Notes under the pieces: model-generated
What the model was told of the DNA's origin: nothing
What the model saw: the letters and a program-made list of their open reading frames with translations, nothing else
The model's database searches: none
In this document: piece by piece, positions 40,179-52,639 of the stretch
Position numbering within the stretch: position 1 is the first letter of the stretch
Layout: each line of letters opens with the position of its first letter
Position numbers and translations under genes: made by a program
Assembly (NCBI RefSeq): GCF_000002235.5
Contig: NW_022145596.1
Coordinates: 6,241,065 to 6,305,064 of the forward strand
Direction: 5' to 3'
From: Strongylocentrotus purpuratus
Lineage: Eukaryota > Echinodermata > Echinoidea > Camarodonta > Strongylocentrotidae
Length of the DNA: 64,000 bases

Positions 40179-40220
40179 GTCAAATCAGGGAGGTGTCTTT
40201 TCACCTCCCTGGTCAAATCA
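40179..40220. repeat. Perfect 10-bp hairpin flanked by 9-bp direct repeats
   Basis: CAGGGAGGTG (40186-40195), loop TCTTTT, then CACCTCCCTG (40202-40211). GTCAAATCA flanks it on both sides (40179-40187 and 40212-40220). It reads as a terminator-like stem, but in this eukaryotic context it is more likely a miniature insertion with its target duplication. Confidence 0.7.
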
Positions 40221-41709
40221 ATGGTCTCCACTATACAATGTTAAAGCTTAAAGTATCAGACCCTACATTAATATCATCATTTGTGTGTGTGCAAACAAGG
40301 GAAAGTACCCAATAATGTCAATTCAAAGAAAGAACAACAACAAATTGTGCAATTCTACTCTTAAATAATATATTTGGACTTTGATACATTTTTCAATTTA
40401 AAGATATCAAACTGTTTCAAAACTATGTTAACAAAGGTTCTACTTCTGTCATTTTCTTCCCCTCTTGGCCTGAAATAAACAGGTCCAACGTACTTCAACA
40501 GTATCTGTCTGTATAGGCTGTAGCTTAAAGTTAGGAAATCCTGGTACAACCACCTGGACCTCCTGTTCCATTTTTTAAAAATCAAAACGTAAGCAGCAAT
40601 ATCCACTTCTCCCAAATAGGTACTACCAAGTAGACACAAAGAACACCCTTGTCCAACTTCATCCCATAAACATAGCCCTGATGGCTGCATTGACCTTGGG
40701 GTAAACCCTAAAGGTCATAGGTCATTCAAGGTCAACTAATGACTGTCTGTGTGTTGCTAACCCACAGGTTAACTGCCTACTCTAAACCATCACTCAGTCC
40801 ACCCCAATCACTTGTATATCAGGTAGGTCTTTAGCCTAAATGTCTTGTTGCATGGACTGCCTCTTGGTGGTTTCTAAGCTTAGGGGCATTTCCTCGATGC
40901 TCTCCGACAAGTCCAAGTCCAAGCCAAGCGTATCCACCAGTGATACATCATGAAAGAATCTCATAAAATCAGGTCAGTTTCATAAACTGGACAATGAATA
41001 CAGTGGAAAATTAGAATCAAAGAAGAGACCAGGATGATTTAAATAATATTTGAATTTTTTTAAGTGAACTGGAAGTTTGACAGTTGTAATAATACTATTT
41101 TTTTCAAAAGAGGGTATATTTTAGATAGACCTACATTAAGGGAAAGAAGCAAGAGAACATGTTAATGCCTACAGTGAGTCATAGCAATCTACAAAAGAAT
41201 AGAAAAAAATCAGACCTCCCCCCCCCCCCTCCCCTCTCCACCACCAAGCTTCTACTGAAATATGGAAATCATTACTTTATAAATTCATAAATAACTTCCA
41301 TTTTGCCTGCGACAATAGAAGGACCTAAAAACATTTGTCATAAATCTGTTAACATGCTTTTACCCTCCATTGTATTCAAAACTATTTGACCAAAATATTC
41401 TTATCTTATAAATACTTTTTTTAAATACCCTAGTTTGATGACATATTAACTTCCCTAGAAATTTTGACACATTCTCTTGCTTTTTCACCCTCATGCTTGC
41501 TATCTGGCGGTGAACGTTGTGAGGTGGAAACCTCATCTGACCTCAATCACTTGGAAATGAACCAGAAAATGGAACGGGAATACAGGGCCAGATTATTTTC
41601 AGTTTCACAAAATACAATAAAAGGAGAGAAAATTTGAGCACTGGGAATGGTAATGATATCAATCAGCATAATTAAACACAGACTGTCACCTTCCTGTGAT
41701 TTCAGATAC
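40221..41709. other. Non-coding stretch
   Basis: The largest minus-strand open frame here (40361-40690, 109 residues) has no domain I recognise and is not called. A poly-C run lies at about 41218-41230. Confidence 0.35.
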
Positions 41710-41714
41710 AATCT

Positions 41715-42020
41715 TAAAGATTTAATATAGAAATTCATTCCCGGAAATTTAGTGGATCCCCCCCCCCCCCCCCCCCCCCCCCCCCCTTTCATTGTGTATA
41801 ATGCAACAGTAGGGTCAAACAGTCATTAAAATGATAATTGTTTTCCACATCTCCAGAAATTCGATGGATTTTTCCACCTTCATTTTTATGTACTATGCAA
41901 CAATATACATTAAAATGATAATTGTATTCCACATCTCCAGAAATTTAGTGGATTTTCCCCCTTCATTTTAAGTACCATGAACCAATGGGGTCAAAGGGTT
42001 ATTAACATGATAATTGTATC
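41715..42020. repeat. Degenerate 84-92-bp tandem repeat with a poly-C run
   Basis: ATTAAAATGATAATTGT recurs at 41825 and 41909 and as ATTAACATGATAATTGTATCC at 42001. Each is accompanied by CCACATCTCCAGAAATT(C/T)... and a GGATTTTCC(A/C)CCTTCATTTT block. An earlier partial unit (AAATTTAGTGGAT) precedes a C run of nearly 30 bases at about 41758-41786. No coding function is seen. Confidence 0.75.
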
Positions 42021-43219
42021 CAATAAGCTCCTGTATTTAGGATTTCTGTGTCAATATCCTGTAATGGTTCATGTTAAATGTATATATTAAAAGAATCATT
42101 AGAATAATTGTGAAGTTTATGCTCTTGGTGTGAAGAAAGTTTTTCATCAAATCGAATGGATACAATTTCACCCCCCCCCCCCCAACATTCAGTCAACACC
42201 ATGACCTAGTAATTTCATGTTGATATATGACGCAGCAAAAATGAAGTGTTTTTTTAGATGATTTTAAATGTAATAAACTTCATATTTCTGTTTCTTATTA
42301 AGCACAGAGCTCAGTGAATATGCACAAGCCTTTTGTTGCATGAAGTTGCCATTCATTCTACAGAAGAAGAAAAATGTGACATTTTCATATCTGAATAAGC
42401 CTGTCGTGTCTGATATGCCAGTGGTTTGGGGGAGTGGGGCTGCACTAATAAACCTCCATTATCATTCTTGCCTACAAAATCCCTCTAATCCATGCACTGC
42501 CTGGGCTGGAGTTTCCATGCCACGTCAAGCTCGCTAATGGACCCTTTAAATCCTGTCATCTTCACATGAAGGGCCCTGAGAGGGATGTTGAGCTAGACCA
42601 CATTGTCACCCCTCACCCCTCCTCTGCCTAGGTCAACGCCCTCCCTGCAGTGCCCTATGTTGCAAGAGGGCTGATGGTGAAACTCCAGACGTTCTGGCAG
42701 AGGGGTCTTGCTGGGGGAGCAAGAGGGGTCACTGTCAAAATGGTCTAAACTTTTAAAAGTCCCGTTGTTACAATGGGTAAAATGTATGTCTGTAAAAGTC
42801 AATCATGATTTGGACTTATGGCAGCGCAATGGCAAGCTAGCTAGTGTGCGTAAATTGGAATGAGAAAATGTGAATTGTGGAGCTTTTAAAAGTATTCATA
42901 ATCATATCAAAAGTAATGATATATGAGAAGTGTCTTACTGACACATTCAACAGGTTAGTCACACTAACCCATCTTTTTGAAACTTTTAAAAGCAAATTCG
43001 CATCAATTTGTCAAGAAATCAATTTAGGCCAAAAGACATGTTGTATACTATGCTGTATCCTATAAAAATGCCATAATGTTCAGCTGCACAAACTGCAAAT
43101 ATCACAGGTGAACTAGCTCACTTTGTTTTGAAGTGTGAAAATGGAATCTTCAGGGCTCAATTTGCTGGTAATAGCAGTACATTTCAATCCATCATGACTT
43201 TTGTTTATATCTCCATCCA
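42021..43219. other. Non-coding stretch
   Basis: A poly-C run lies at 42171-42183. A GC-richer patch (42490-42740) contains open frames on both strands but no recognised protein or splice structure. Confidence 0.35.
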
Positions 43220-43221
43220 CA

Positions 43222-43254
<33 letters not shown>

Positions 43255-43345
43255 TTCTATCTCTCTCTCTCATTTTTTAAAATCTCTGTCTCTCTCTTTG
43301 TGTCTCTGTCTTTCTCTCTTTCGCCTCTCTCTTTCGCCTTATCTC
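43220..43345. repeat. (CT)n microsatellite with variant units
   Basis: CT dinucleotides with CTGT and CTTT interruptions. Confidence 0.9.
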
Positions 43346-43779
43346 GCCATGTCCCCCACTTCGTAATGGGGTTGTCAGATACATTTTTGAGAACCTGGAT
43401 GACATGATTTGGCTGTTAAATGGCCTCACATTGCCCACCGCATGAATGTGATTTCATCATATCATTGTAAAAGAATTTCTGACTGTGATGTTTGTTCCAA
43501 ATTCAGTATAAATCACTACTGAAGAAAAAATTCAGCTAACAATTAACTTGTAGCCACATATTCAAATGGAGATAATGAAACATTTCATTTCCAGATGCTG
43601 AGTAGAAATTATTCAAAATATTGCAAGTAAATATTATCAAATACAAATAACAAAGAAAACAAGCAATATCATCTAAGTATAACTTAACTTTTCATGTCAT
43701 TTTCTTCAAAGAAATCGTGCAATAGACTGAGTGTGACTGTAAGATACAAGATTAATACTGTTTCAGACACTGTTATGAT

Positions 43780-44044
43780 CAGGCGCGTACGCAGGATTTT
43801 TTCGAGGGGGGGGGGGGTTAAAATTTGAAAAATTTCGCAACGACTCAGCCAGCCACTGAATAAGTGAGGGGAGGGGTAAGGTCAGCTTTATTGGGTCACC
43901 CATTACCACAATTTTTTTATTTTTATAAATTTTTATTAAAAAACAACAAAGGGGGGGGGGTTTCATTGAAAACACATATAAAAAAAAATTAAGGGGGGGG
44001 GGTTCAACCCCCAAACCCCCTCCCCCTCCCTGCGTATGCGTCTG
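43780..44044. mobile_element. hAT-like MITE with CAGGCGCGTACGCAGG terminus
   Basis: Starts CAGGCGCGTACGCAGG and ends CCTGCGTATGCGTCTG, the imperfect complement. Flanks are GTTATGAT (43772-43779) and GTTATGGT (44045-44052), an 8-bp target duplication with one mismatch. CAG...CTG ends with an 8-bp duplication are the hAT signature. The interior is mostly homopolymers: runs of G at 43806, 43951 and 43994, and C-rich sequence near 44020. This terminal type is abundant in marine invertebrates (family knowledge). Confidence 0.85.
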
Positions 44045-44052
44045 GTTATGGT

Positions 44053-45028
44053 AATACAGGTATGTAACTTTTCGGATTGACAAAGTAATCGATTTCTACA
44101 TCTCTAAAGGTCTACCAAACATAATTCTCATGATGAAATTTCTAGAATTGCGGTTGAAGAGAAATGTCATGTTTTGCAATTCTTTTAAATAAACCTAAAT
44201 GTGGTGAAATATTGGTACAAGATTGCACCACAAAATCAATAATATTCATATTGTGACAGCATCACTTGCACAATGCCTTAACAGAATTTACAAAATGTTG
44301 AAGACAGCATCTAATGAAAGAGGTTGCGCCAGAATCCATTTGCAAGGGTGTCTAAATTAAAAGTGTCCACTAATTTACTAAGACAGACACGACAGTCAAT
44401 AATGGTTAACCATAAGGAGCCTCTTGGTTAGTGGAACATATTAATGGGCTATTCAACAAAAACCTCATAGTCTAGGTAATTTAATTAAAGTTTATCCCTT
44501 GTTTAAAAAAACATCTCCATAATTGTCTCACCTCTGCTTCTACAGGTCTTTGTGACATAAAAGTTACAGCAGTATCGCAAGGGTTAAGAACAAATTTCCT
44601 TTATTTATATGGATCATTTAAAAGTGACATGATTGGGGCTATATATTGATCAAAATCGCAACAATAAAAAGAGAAATCTTAACACAACATCAGTGCTACT
44701 GAAACTGTACAATAGTACTGATCTTTTTCGTCATATACACTGTATCATTGATATTTTAAAGTGGTACAATTTATAAATAAAGTGTTTAGAATGTGTAAGC
44801 ATGGCTGTATTAAATCGTTGTTCTATATATAAGCCCATAGAGTGACTAAATGTTGATATGTGATTTATAAATTCATGTTTATTATCATTATCACTAAACA
44901 AACATAAAGACGATTGAGACCATCAACATGTCGGTATCAACAACAGTGCAGGATTGCAGACTGATACGTTTCATGGGAGGTCTTTTCACCCACAACCTGA
45001 AGTCATATTCAGATGATGATCATGAGCT
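44053..45028. other. Non-coding stretch
   Basis: AT-rich, with no supported feature. Confidence 0.4.
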
Positions 45029-45091
45029 GAGAGCCAGAAGGCCATTAAGTAATCCTTTTACATAGGGTTAATTAACTCCCTTCTGGCTCTC
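45029..45091. repeat. Miniature hairpin GAGAGCCAGAAGG...CCTTCTGGCTCTC
   Basis: A perfect 13-base inverted repeat encloses about 37 bases including GGGTTAATTAACTCCC, itself palindromic. A related, less perfect hairpin occurs in PRCP intron 6 (60741-60796), suggesting a tiny dispersed family. Confidence 0.65.
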
Positions 45092-45098
45092 AACAGAA

Positions 45099-45387
45099 AA
45101 TAGGCCCGTCTTCATCAGTTCGAGCTTGCCAAATAACCCGCTATTTTAATTTGTGTCTTCATCAGCCTGCAGTTGCAATTAGCAGGATATTTGGTAGAGT
45201 AAATCTTGGTCTTGTTAAACAAAATATCAGCTTTTGGGGAAAAAAGGGCTAATTTGCGCTCGTCCGAGCTAGTTTGTGATGAGTGTATCGGTCTGGTGAA
45301 GACGCAATTTCGAGCTTTGGGATAATATCAAGAGTCAGAAAATAGCGGGTTATTTGGCAAACTCGAGCTGATCAAGACAGGCCTATT
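45099..45387. mobile_element. MITE with AATAGGCCCGTC terminus, complete copy
   Basis: Starts AATAGGCCCGTCTTCATCAG, then GAGCTTGCCAAATAACCCGC, and ends GCGGGTTATTTGGCAAACTC, then GAGCTGATCAAGACAGGCC and TATT. The inverted repeat is about 45 bases and the total 289 bp. It is the same family as the element at 14844-15153. It is non-coding, and the interior contains a second GTCTTCATCAGCC block and a TGGTGAAGACGCAATTT block that echo the ends. Confidence 0.8.
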
Positions 45388-48300
45388 ATTTCCCTATTAC
45401 TTGTGGCTTTCGTCTGTCAGACCATGGTCCCTACTACAATGGATGACATTCCACTCTTACACAACATACCTATGAGTCATCTCAAACATTATCTTCAATA
45501 ACTCACAGAGCACTTTTAGGTCATCTTGACCCCAAGTACCTAAACAATATCATCAAAACTACCAACACCTCTGCACACTTCTGTACGCCCTATAACATGC
45601 TCATAATACATTGAGTATGCAAAGTAAATAGCATTTGTCCATTAGGGAGAGCTTCAAAATCTATCTGTCTATCTTGTCTTTTTTTGTGTTTTTGTTTTCG
45701 TTACTTTGTTTCAGTTCCTTTTTGTTTGTGTGTTTTATGTTTGTTTTTTTGTCTGTTCAGTATTTCAAGCATTCTGAAATAATTTTCATCAGGTAAGGTG
45801 CTCTACAGAGTAAATGGGTACAGATCAGTTGTTACTTTATGCAGGTGTTACATATAATCATTAAAATCACTGTTAAATGTCAATAGATTTAGAGGTACAG
45901 TGAACTGTATTGTTATGCAATGTACTCCAAAATCTCTCCACATTCTTTCCTTCTTTCAATTAATGGAAACAACTCAGGACTCTCTCCTCTCTTAAAGTCT
46001 TAAAACCTGCAAATAAAACCTCTTTTCAAAAACACCAACAAGTAGAAAATGTTGGCAAACAACTGCCCACCACAAACTGGAAACAAGTGGAGACAACAGT
46101 CCTGGATTATTCTAATGACCACTCTCCAAATAAGCAGACAGGGGAAAGGGACTCGAGTCATAGTTGATTCTACCCCTTTGGAATTAGTCATGACAATACA
46201 CTCAGCAAACAGACAGTGTTTGAAGTTTCCTTGAGTTTGGAAGAAACAACTTTCCAGAAGCTAAACTGTTGACATCTCTGAGTGGCTAGTCACCTTCTGC
46301 TTGTACATGCCATGGGTATGCATGGACTAATCTGACTAACTTTGCAATTTGGAACTTGGATAATTAGAGTCTGACCCCGCCTATGGACCTAGAAGTTATT
46401 CTGTGCATGCCCTACCCTGTAGACTTGCTGAAGTGAAAGAGCACTGAAGGCCTAAAATTTTGGAAAGCTTCTCCTTATGAAATATGAATGAAACTGAACA
46501 CAATAACAATCTTTCAGAAGCAATGAAAGTCCTATATATAAGACATTTCTGCAATGTTTTTAACTGGTTAACATAGCAATTTGAAACGAGTGATATCAGT
46601 ACTTTCACATTCTAGGGTTAACTTGCTTGCTGTCATTTGAACAACATTTGTTTGGAGCCAGAAGGGCTCACACAAACAATATCCACCCATCTTTATTTAT
46701 CCCCTGGCTCATGCTTTAGCAAGTCTGCCATTCAGGAACAATTGTAGAAAGAAATGACCAAATTGTGAAGAAAAAATAGCTAAAATTGTATTCAAAACAA
46801 AAAGAGATTTGCCAACATTTACAATCAGTGGATCATAGCATCTGCGCATGATCACACAAGCAAATTTTCCAACTAGCCAGGATGTCATAAATTTGTCAAA
46901 ATACTTTATCACCCAGATTGTATTGGTAGCTTCTGAGATACATGGTTAGAGCACTTCATCTTGGCATTTGTTGTTCATACAATACATGTATGTATGTTTT
47001 TGATCAGTTGCCACGTTCAGGCTGAATCTAAAGATTTTTATCTTGGGTGCAATCAAAGCTGATAATTTTTTTCTTCTTCAAAACTCAATGTACTTCTTTT
47101 TTTAATTTCAATACAAAAATATCATTCCAATCTTGCTATTCTGTCTATTTTTATGATTAATTCAAACACACACAATTTGCACTCCCCTGTGTTGTTGCGG
47201 TTTGAGAATAGGCTGCACTAATGTACACATGAAATGTGAGGAAAATATCAGAATGTACAAAGCAAAATATGCATGAGATTCTCTAAATTGTAGAATTGTT
47301 GGCATGCTTTAGAAAGCTTCTACAGCTCCTCTTAATATCTACCTTAGAGTCTAACTCGACAAAAGCATTCCGCCTGACTTGCCTCATATATCTTTCACTC
47401 GATTTCACTGACAGAATATCAGAAAATTGATAATGGCAATACACACCTGGGTGAGCGCTAAGAATAAATATATCGGTTTCAATCGTAAGTGCGTTGAATC
47501 TTTCATGCTTGGCTGGGTTCGTCTTGGCAACCGCACTGACTTCGCAATCCGCGATAAATGCTTAAATTGTTGAGAGAAAAAAAATTGCAGAGGGATATCA
47601 TGCTGATTGTACCTGTACTTCTTAAGTCAGCTTCAATAATTTCACATATGGGCATATAATTCTCTACAAGATTTCAATATAAAATTTATAATCTGCTTTA
47701 TTAGATGAACTTCAAAGAATGTACTTTGGGATGAAATCAGTTAAATTCTCTCTTACAAATGGATTAATGATGACTTATCAGCTCACAATGGATGAAAGTA
47801 AACAAGACCCTCAAATACCCTAGTGTGTGGATTGTGTTGCTAATCCCTACAGAGTTCAACTTTTTGTTTGCTGAAAGCTCCAATGCATTGAGTTTTCAAT
47901 TACATAGAATAAACAGAAAAGTGTGAAATTAATACCTTAGAGCACACCCAATATCTTGAAAAGTCCACTTCTCACAAATTTCTTTTGCTCATAATTTTAC
48001 AAAGACATAATCAACTTAAAATCAAACATAAGAAACTAATGCATTTTTACCATAAAATAGGCTCCCCACATCATGCATGTTTTCATAAAAGAAAATATAC
48101 TCTAATCAAATTTGGGGAAATCCTAATGAATTTTTGTTTATTAATTCATGATAAAAAGCACTTTGCTATAAGCGCAGAACAAGTATTAAGCATGAAATTG
48201 CAAAGATATGATACGCAAGAGAGATAGGCAAGAATTGAAGGAAACAAATAAGAGAGAAAAGGATTGGATGAGAATTGATAGACAATTGTAAAAATAAGAA

Positions 48301-49799
48301 AGAAATCAGGGAAACAGAGATGATGAGTATTGGCAATATGACAAATGAAAATAACAAACAAGAAGAGATGTGGGAGATAAAAAGAGGAATAGAAAATATA
48401 TGCAAGGTGTGTATTATAGCTAAATATGCTATTACTAGAGATAAAATACAGAGTGAGAAAGCTACAGGCTATGGCAGGCAATGATATTCATCCTCTCAAT
48501 TCAATGAATGAAAGGTGTATGAGATACTTCCAACGGGCCATGAATAAAACATTCACGAGGCAAAAAGGGTTTCCTTGATGGATCTCCTGATGAAAAATAA
48601 ATCCCATCCCTTGAAAGATTTCATCCACAAAAAAGAAAAGAATAGGTGTCACGCATGCAAATTCATATACAGCGAAGCAAGGAAGTTCTTTAGTTCAGTG
48701 ATCGGTATAGAGATGCATGCAGAGTCTTTCAGTGGGGAGCCAATTTGGGACTATTTGCAACCGAAAATTGGATCTAAGTTTGGAAATTTACGTAAATTCA
48801 ATGAAAAAGAAGGGATACAATATGGTTGTCTGCATTCCAGAGAATTTGACATCTCTTTCAAGTTGAGACTTCATTTGTCAATTTTTTTTTTCTTTCTCTC
48901 TTTTCATTGAGTGGAACAGCATTGTGCATATCATGGGTACATATATGCACAAAACAAAATCAGTAATTACTGATGAGGAAAATGTCTGATAATTCTGTTT
49001 TAGAAAAGTATATGTTCTGCTGTATTATGGTCCACTTACATGCTTCAGAATTATGTCACTAGGTACCGTATCGAAACTATCCACAGAAATCAATGCAGCA
49101 AATTTGACTTTAATACTGTCATTTTGTCTAGTCCTATTTCTTTTCTCTCAAACTACATATGGTTCAAGTACTTCAGAGATACTGATTCCATTTTCTTTTT
49201 CAAAAGTATGAACATATGGATGAGCATTCAAAGTCATGTACCCTGATGGCGATTAATTTTATAATCTTTCTTCAGATGCCCTAAATATCTCACCATAATT
49301 TCACTTTGAATATTGTTGGTAGAAAACAAAATCCAAGATGAATCTATAGAATTACATCTTCAATCATAATAAAGAAGCAGAAGGTATGTCTAAAGAAGCT
49401 GATCTAAAACAATATAAACAACTGACTTACACATGTTACAGATACCTACCTGGTTTCAATATTCAGCAGATTCTTGTTGCCATGGCGAAGAGCAGTTTGA
49501 GCCCTAATTTATGGTAATGGAGAACAGCTCTGGAAATTGCTACCTGAGAGAGAGATAAAGCAGAACAGAAGGAAATGAGTATGGGTATTATAGATGAAGC
49601 TTAACAAATGCATGTTGATCAATCCAACCCCATCTCCAATCAGTTGTGATAAATATTCCAATGTTTCTCTTTCACAATTTCTTCTTCATACAAGAATCTA
49701 TTCCTCAGAAGCCTTTTCATTTCTTTTCAAATCTCAGAATCCTGTAACTGTTCCTCTTGGTACATGCCTAATTTTTCTTCTTTTCTCATCTTCCTTTTC
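45388..49799. other. Non-coding stretch
   Basis: AT-rich. Several open frames of 60-110 residues (for example 48146-48481 minus and 48575-48910 plus) are compositional and show no domain or splice pattern. Confidence 0.4.
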
Positions 49800-49869
49800 T
49801 CTCCCCCCCCCCCCCCCACTTCTTCCTCCCTCTCTCTTACACATTTTTATTTCTCACTTTATTTCCACC

Positions 49870-49908
<39 letters not shown>

Positions 49909-50034
49909 TGTTTTATTTCTCACTTTATTTCCACCCCCTCTCTCTCTCTCTCTCTCTCTTTCTCTCACTCTCTCTATCTCTTTCTCAATGTTTTATTTCT
50001 CATTTTATTTCTACCCTCTCTCTCTTTCTCTCCA

Positions 50035-50096
<62 letters not shown>

Positions 50097-50100
50097 CCAC
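49800..50100. repeat. (CT)n microsatellite array with a ~60-bp higher-order repeat
   Basis: After a poly-C run (49803-49818), blocks of CT dinucleotides alternate with the phrase CAATGTTTTATTTCTCA(C/T)TTTATTTC, which recurs near 49907 and 49987, plus a partial copy near 49844. This gives a higher-order repeat. The large Ser/Leu open frames over it are artefacts. Confidence 0.9.
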
Positions 50101-51309
50101 ACCCCCTCCCTCTCTTCCTAATGCCCTCTCACCGGCTGTCTCATTCATTGGATCTAGGCCTGCATATTTAACATATACAACTATTTATTAATATCTCTAT
50201 TTATTATGATCATAGGTGTACATCTACAAACAGGAGGGACATGAGATGTTAATTAAGGTATCAAATAGAGAAAACAATTTAAAAGCAAAAATCAATTTCT
50301 TATCATGAGAAACAACTACAACTATTGTCTGCCTACCAGACTTGTTTTGGGCTTGCTCAGTCATGCACAGGCAAAAACAAATAATAGCAGACATTCCTCC
50401 AAATTATTTCCTGTTGGCTTGACAATTAACCAACACTGTTTTTCTCATTGCTCAGTACACACAATGCATGTGTGTGACATGAATGCATTTGACAGTCTTG
50501 CATTCCCGAAAGACCTGCAGTTACATAAATTAGGTAGCAGCTATGAAGTTGAAGGCCTACCGATTTGATGAGGTATTAAATGTAGCTTTGTTAAAATAAC
50601 AAGTTAAATCATGTAACAACTGGTTAAAATTTACAATCAAGTGTATGATCACACAGACTATATTGTACATTTATCATAAAACTACAAATATGAATCTTAC
50701 TGGTATACAGATTGACATGAACTATGTTAGGCCTGTTAAATTCTTATTCAGCAGAACAAATAAAAAGAAACATATCAAGACTACAAGAAACACTGCTAGA
50801 AAGAGAAGTTAACATTGTCTAAGGAAGGGGTAGAGACAAGGAAATACTTATACTTTCTTACATATATGCAATTACATCAGCCATCACTACTTCATGGCAT
50901 TTCATTATATTTTGGAGATCGATAGAAGATTAGAAGATTAAAATAGATTCATTCAATAAACGAACATCATGATTCATGTATGGAGCTCTGTGTATCTTGA
51001 TTTTATATTTATACAGAAAGATCTCTTCTTCTTCTTCTTCCGGTTAAGTACAGATCGCCGTTGGCGTATTATCTTACTTGTTGAGTGCCCAGATGAATAG
51101 TGCAAGTAAAAATCTAAGTCTGAAAGTGAATTATTTGGAAATCTACATTGCAGAAGGAGAAACTGTTCTGGTTTACTTTAGACTAGTAGGCCTAAAGGAA
51201 ATATAAATGATAAAAAAATTGCAAAATAAGCTTCCTTACTCTGACTCTAGTCTATGACACAAAAAAATTGTGAAGAAAAGTATGCTAAGCCTGTAGCTTG
51301 CAAATTGTA
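50101..51309. other. Non-coding stretch
   Basis: No supported exon. A short CTTCTTCTTC run lies near 51024. Confidence 0.4.
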
Positions 51310-51735
51310 TTCAGGTCAAATCATCACCATCATCAACACCAAATCATCACCATCTTCATAATCATCACTATCACGATCATCATCATTATTTTCACCATCA
51401 TCATCTCAACCCTTCACATGTATCATTTCCATCTTTAGTTTCATTACTACCATCAAAGTCCATTATCATGTTCATATTTTCTATCCTACCAACATTATCA
51501 TCCACATCATCCTCATCATGCACCAACAACACCACTACCACTCCCACTACCACCACCAACACCACCATTACCACCACCATCATCACCAACACCACCACTA
51601 CCACTACCACCAACATCATCACCTTGGCTTTACCACCACTATAATGGTATCCTCATCACACATACTTGCATTGACATCATCATCATAATAATAATATCAC
51701 CATCATCATCATCACCACCACCACCGCAATCAGTT
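51310..51735. repeat. Compound (ATC)n/(ACC)n microsatellite
   Basis: CATCAC, CACCAC and CATCAT trinucleotides dominate about 400 bases with interruptions. The Val/Met-rich minus-strand open frame is a product of the repeat. Confidence 0.9.
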
Positions 51736-52639
51736 ATCATAATACAAACCGCCTAATAATACAATTTGTCTAGAGGCAAGTTTTTCCCCCTAACCATACA
51801 ATGCCTGCTCGAGATGGAGCACATGTTAAACATATAAATCTGCAGAAGAAGCTGAGCCTAACTACAAATGGAATGCATTACTCGCCCGGCTGTCGGCCTG
51901 GCGCACTCCGTACGACCGCTGAACTTAAAATCTGCAGGAATTCTCACTCTCACTAAACACGCAGATAAAAGTATTTTTCGCTGGTTTTGTAACTCTTTGA
52001 ATATTCGCAATGTGTTACCCGATTAAAATAATCATACAATTCAAACACAACAAACTAAAACAACTTACGATCAAGGTGTACTGAAACAAAGGCGATCCCT
52101 AACAACAATAATAGAGTGAAGTTTCACCGCTTTGGAAATGGGAACTTCTTAATTATTCTGGCACAATTGTCCCTCTCAGTTTATTATGCTACCTACCTGC
52201 GTAGATAATGAACGTGTCTTATGAATATTCATATTAAAGTTAGACGCCGAGATGCCATTCTTTTTTACTCCCCCCTCTTCTTTTTCAATGTTTTGTGTTC
52301 TGTTCCTTTGTGTTCTAGTAACCTATCTTCAGTTCACATTTTCATTATCATCATTTGCGCGAATTTTTATTCTGGAGACTCTTTATCTGGTAGAATCTTG
52401 TGCACTCATACTGGAGATGATTTTACAACAGAAAGGAGGGATCTGCTGTGTATTGAACATAGATGGCGCTAAACCACATACAGTACTTTCAAGCGAAGCC
52501 TTACATGTAGATCCTGTGTCCATGGCATTTCCGACTGACCATTGTGAAGGGCGGGTCCAGGATTTTCTGATTGAGGGAGGGGAGGGGGCATTTTTAAGAC
52601 TGCGTATTTGTTCTAGTAGCCATTACCTTGCTCATTCCG
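51736..52639. other. Non-coding stretch, GC-richer at 51880-51940
   Basis: No exon supported. Near 52549 the phrase GGGCGGGTCCAGGATTTTC, followed by a G-rich run, resembles one end of a MITE class, but no matching other end is seen. Confidence 0.35.

Noticed and set aside
40186-40211. Rho-independent terminator-like stem
   Set aside because: No U tract follows and the context is not bacterial.
40361-40690. 109-residue minus-strand open frame
   Set aside because: No domain or partner exon recognised; length alone is not enough in AT-rich DNA scanned in six frames.
48146-48481. Hydrophobic minus-strand frames resembling membrane segments
   Set aside because: Composition-driven (AT-rich, Phe/Leu/Ser) with two overlapping frames open at once.
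51401-51622. Val/Met-rich minus-strand open frame
   Set aside because: Product of the ATC/ACC microsatellite.
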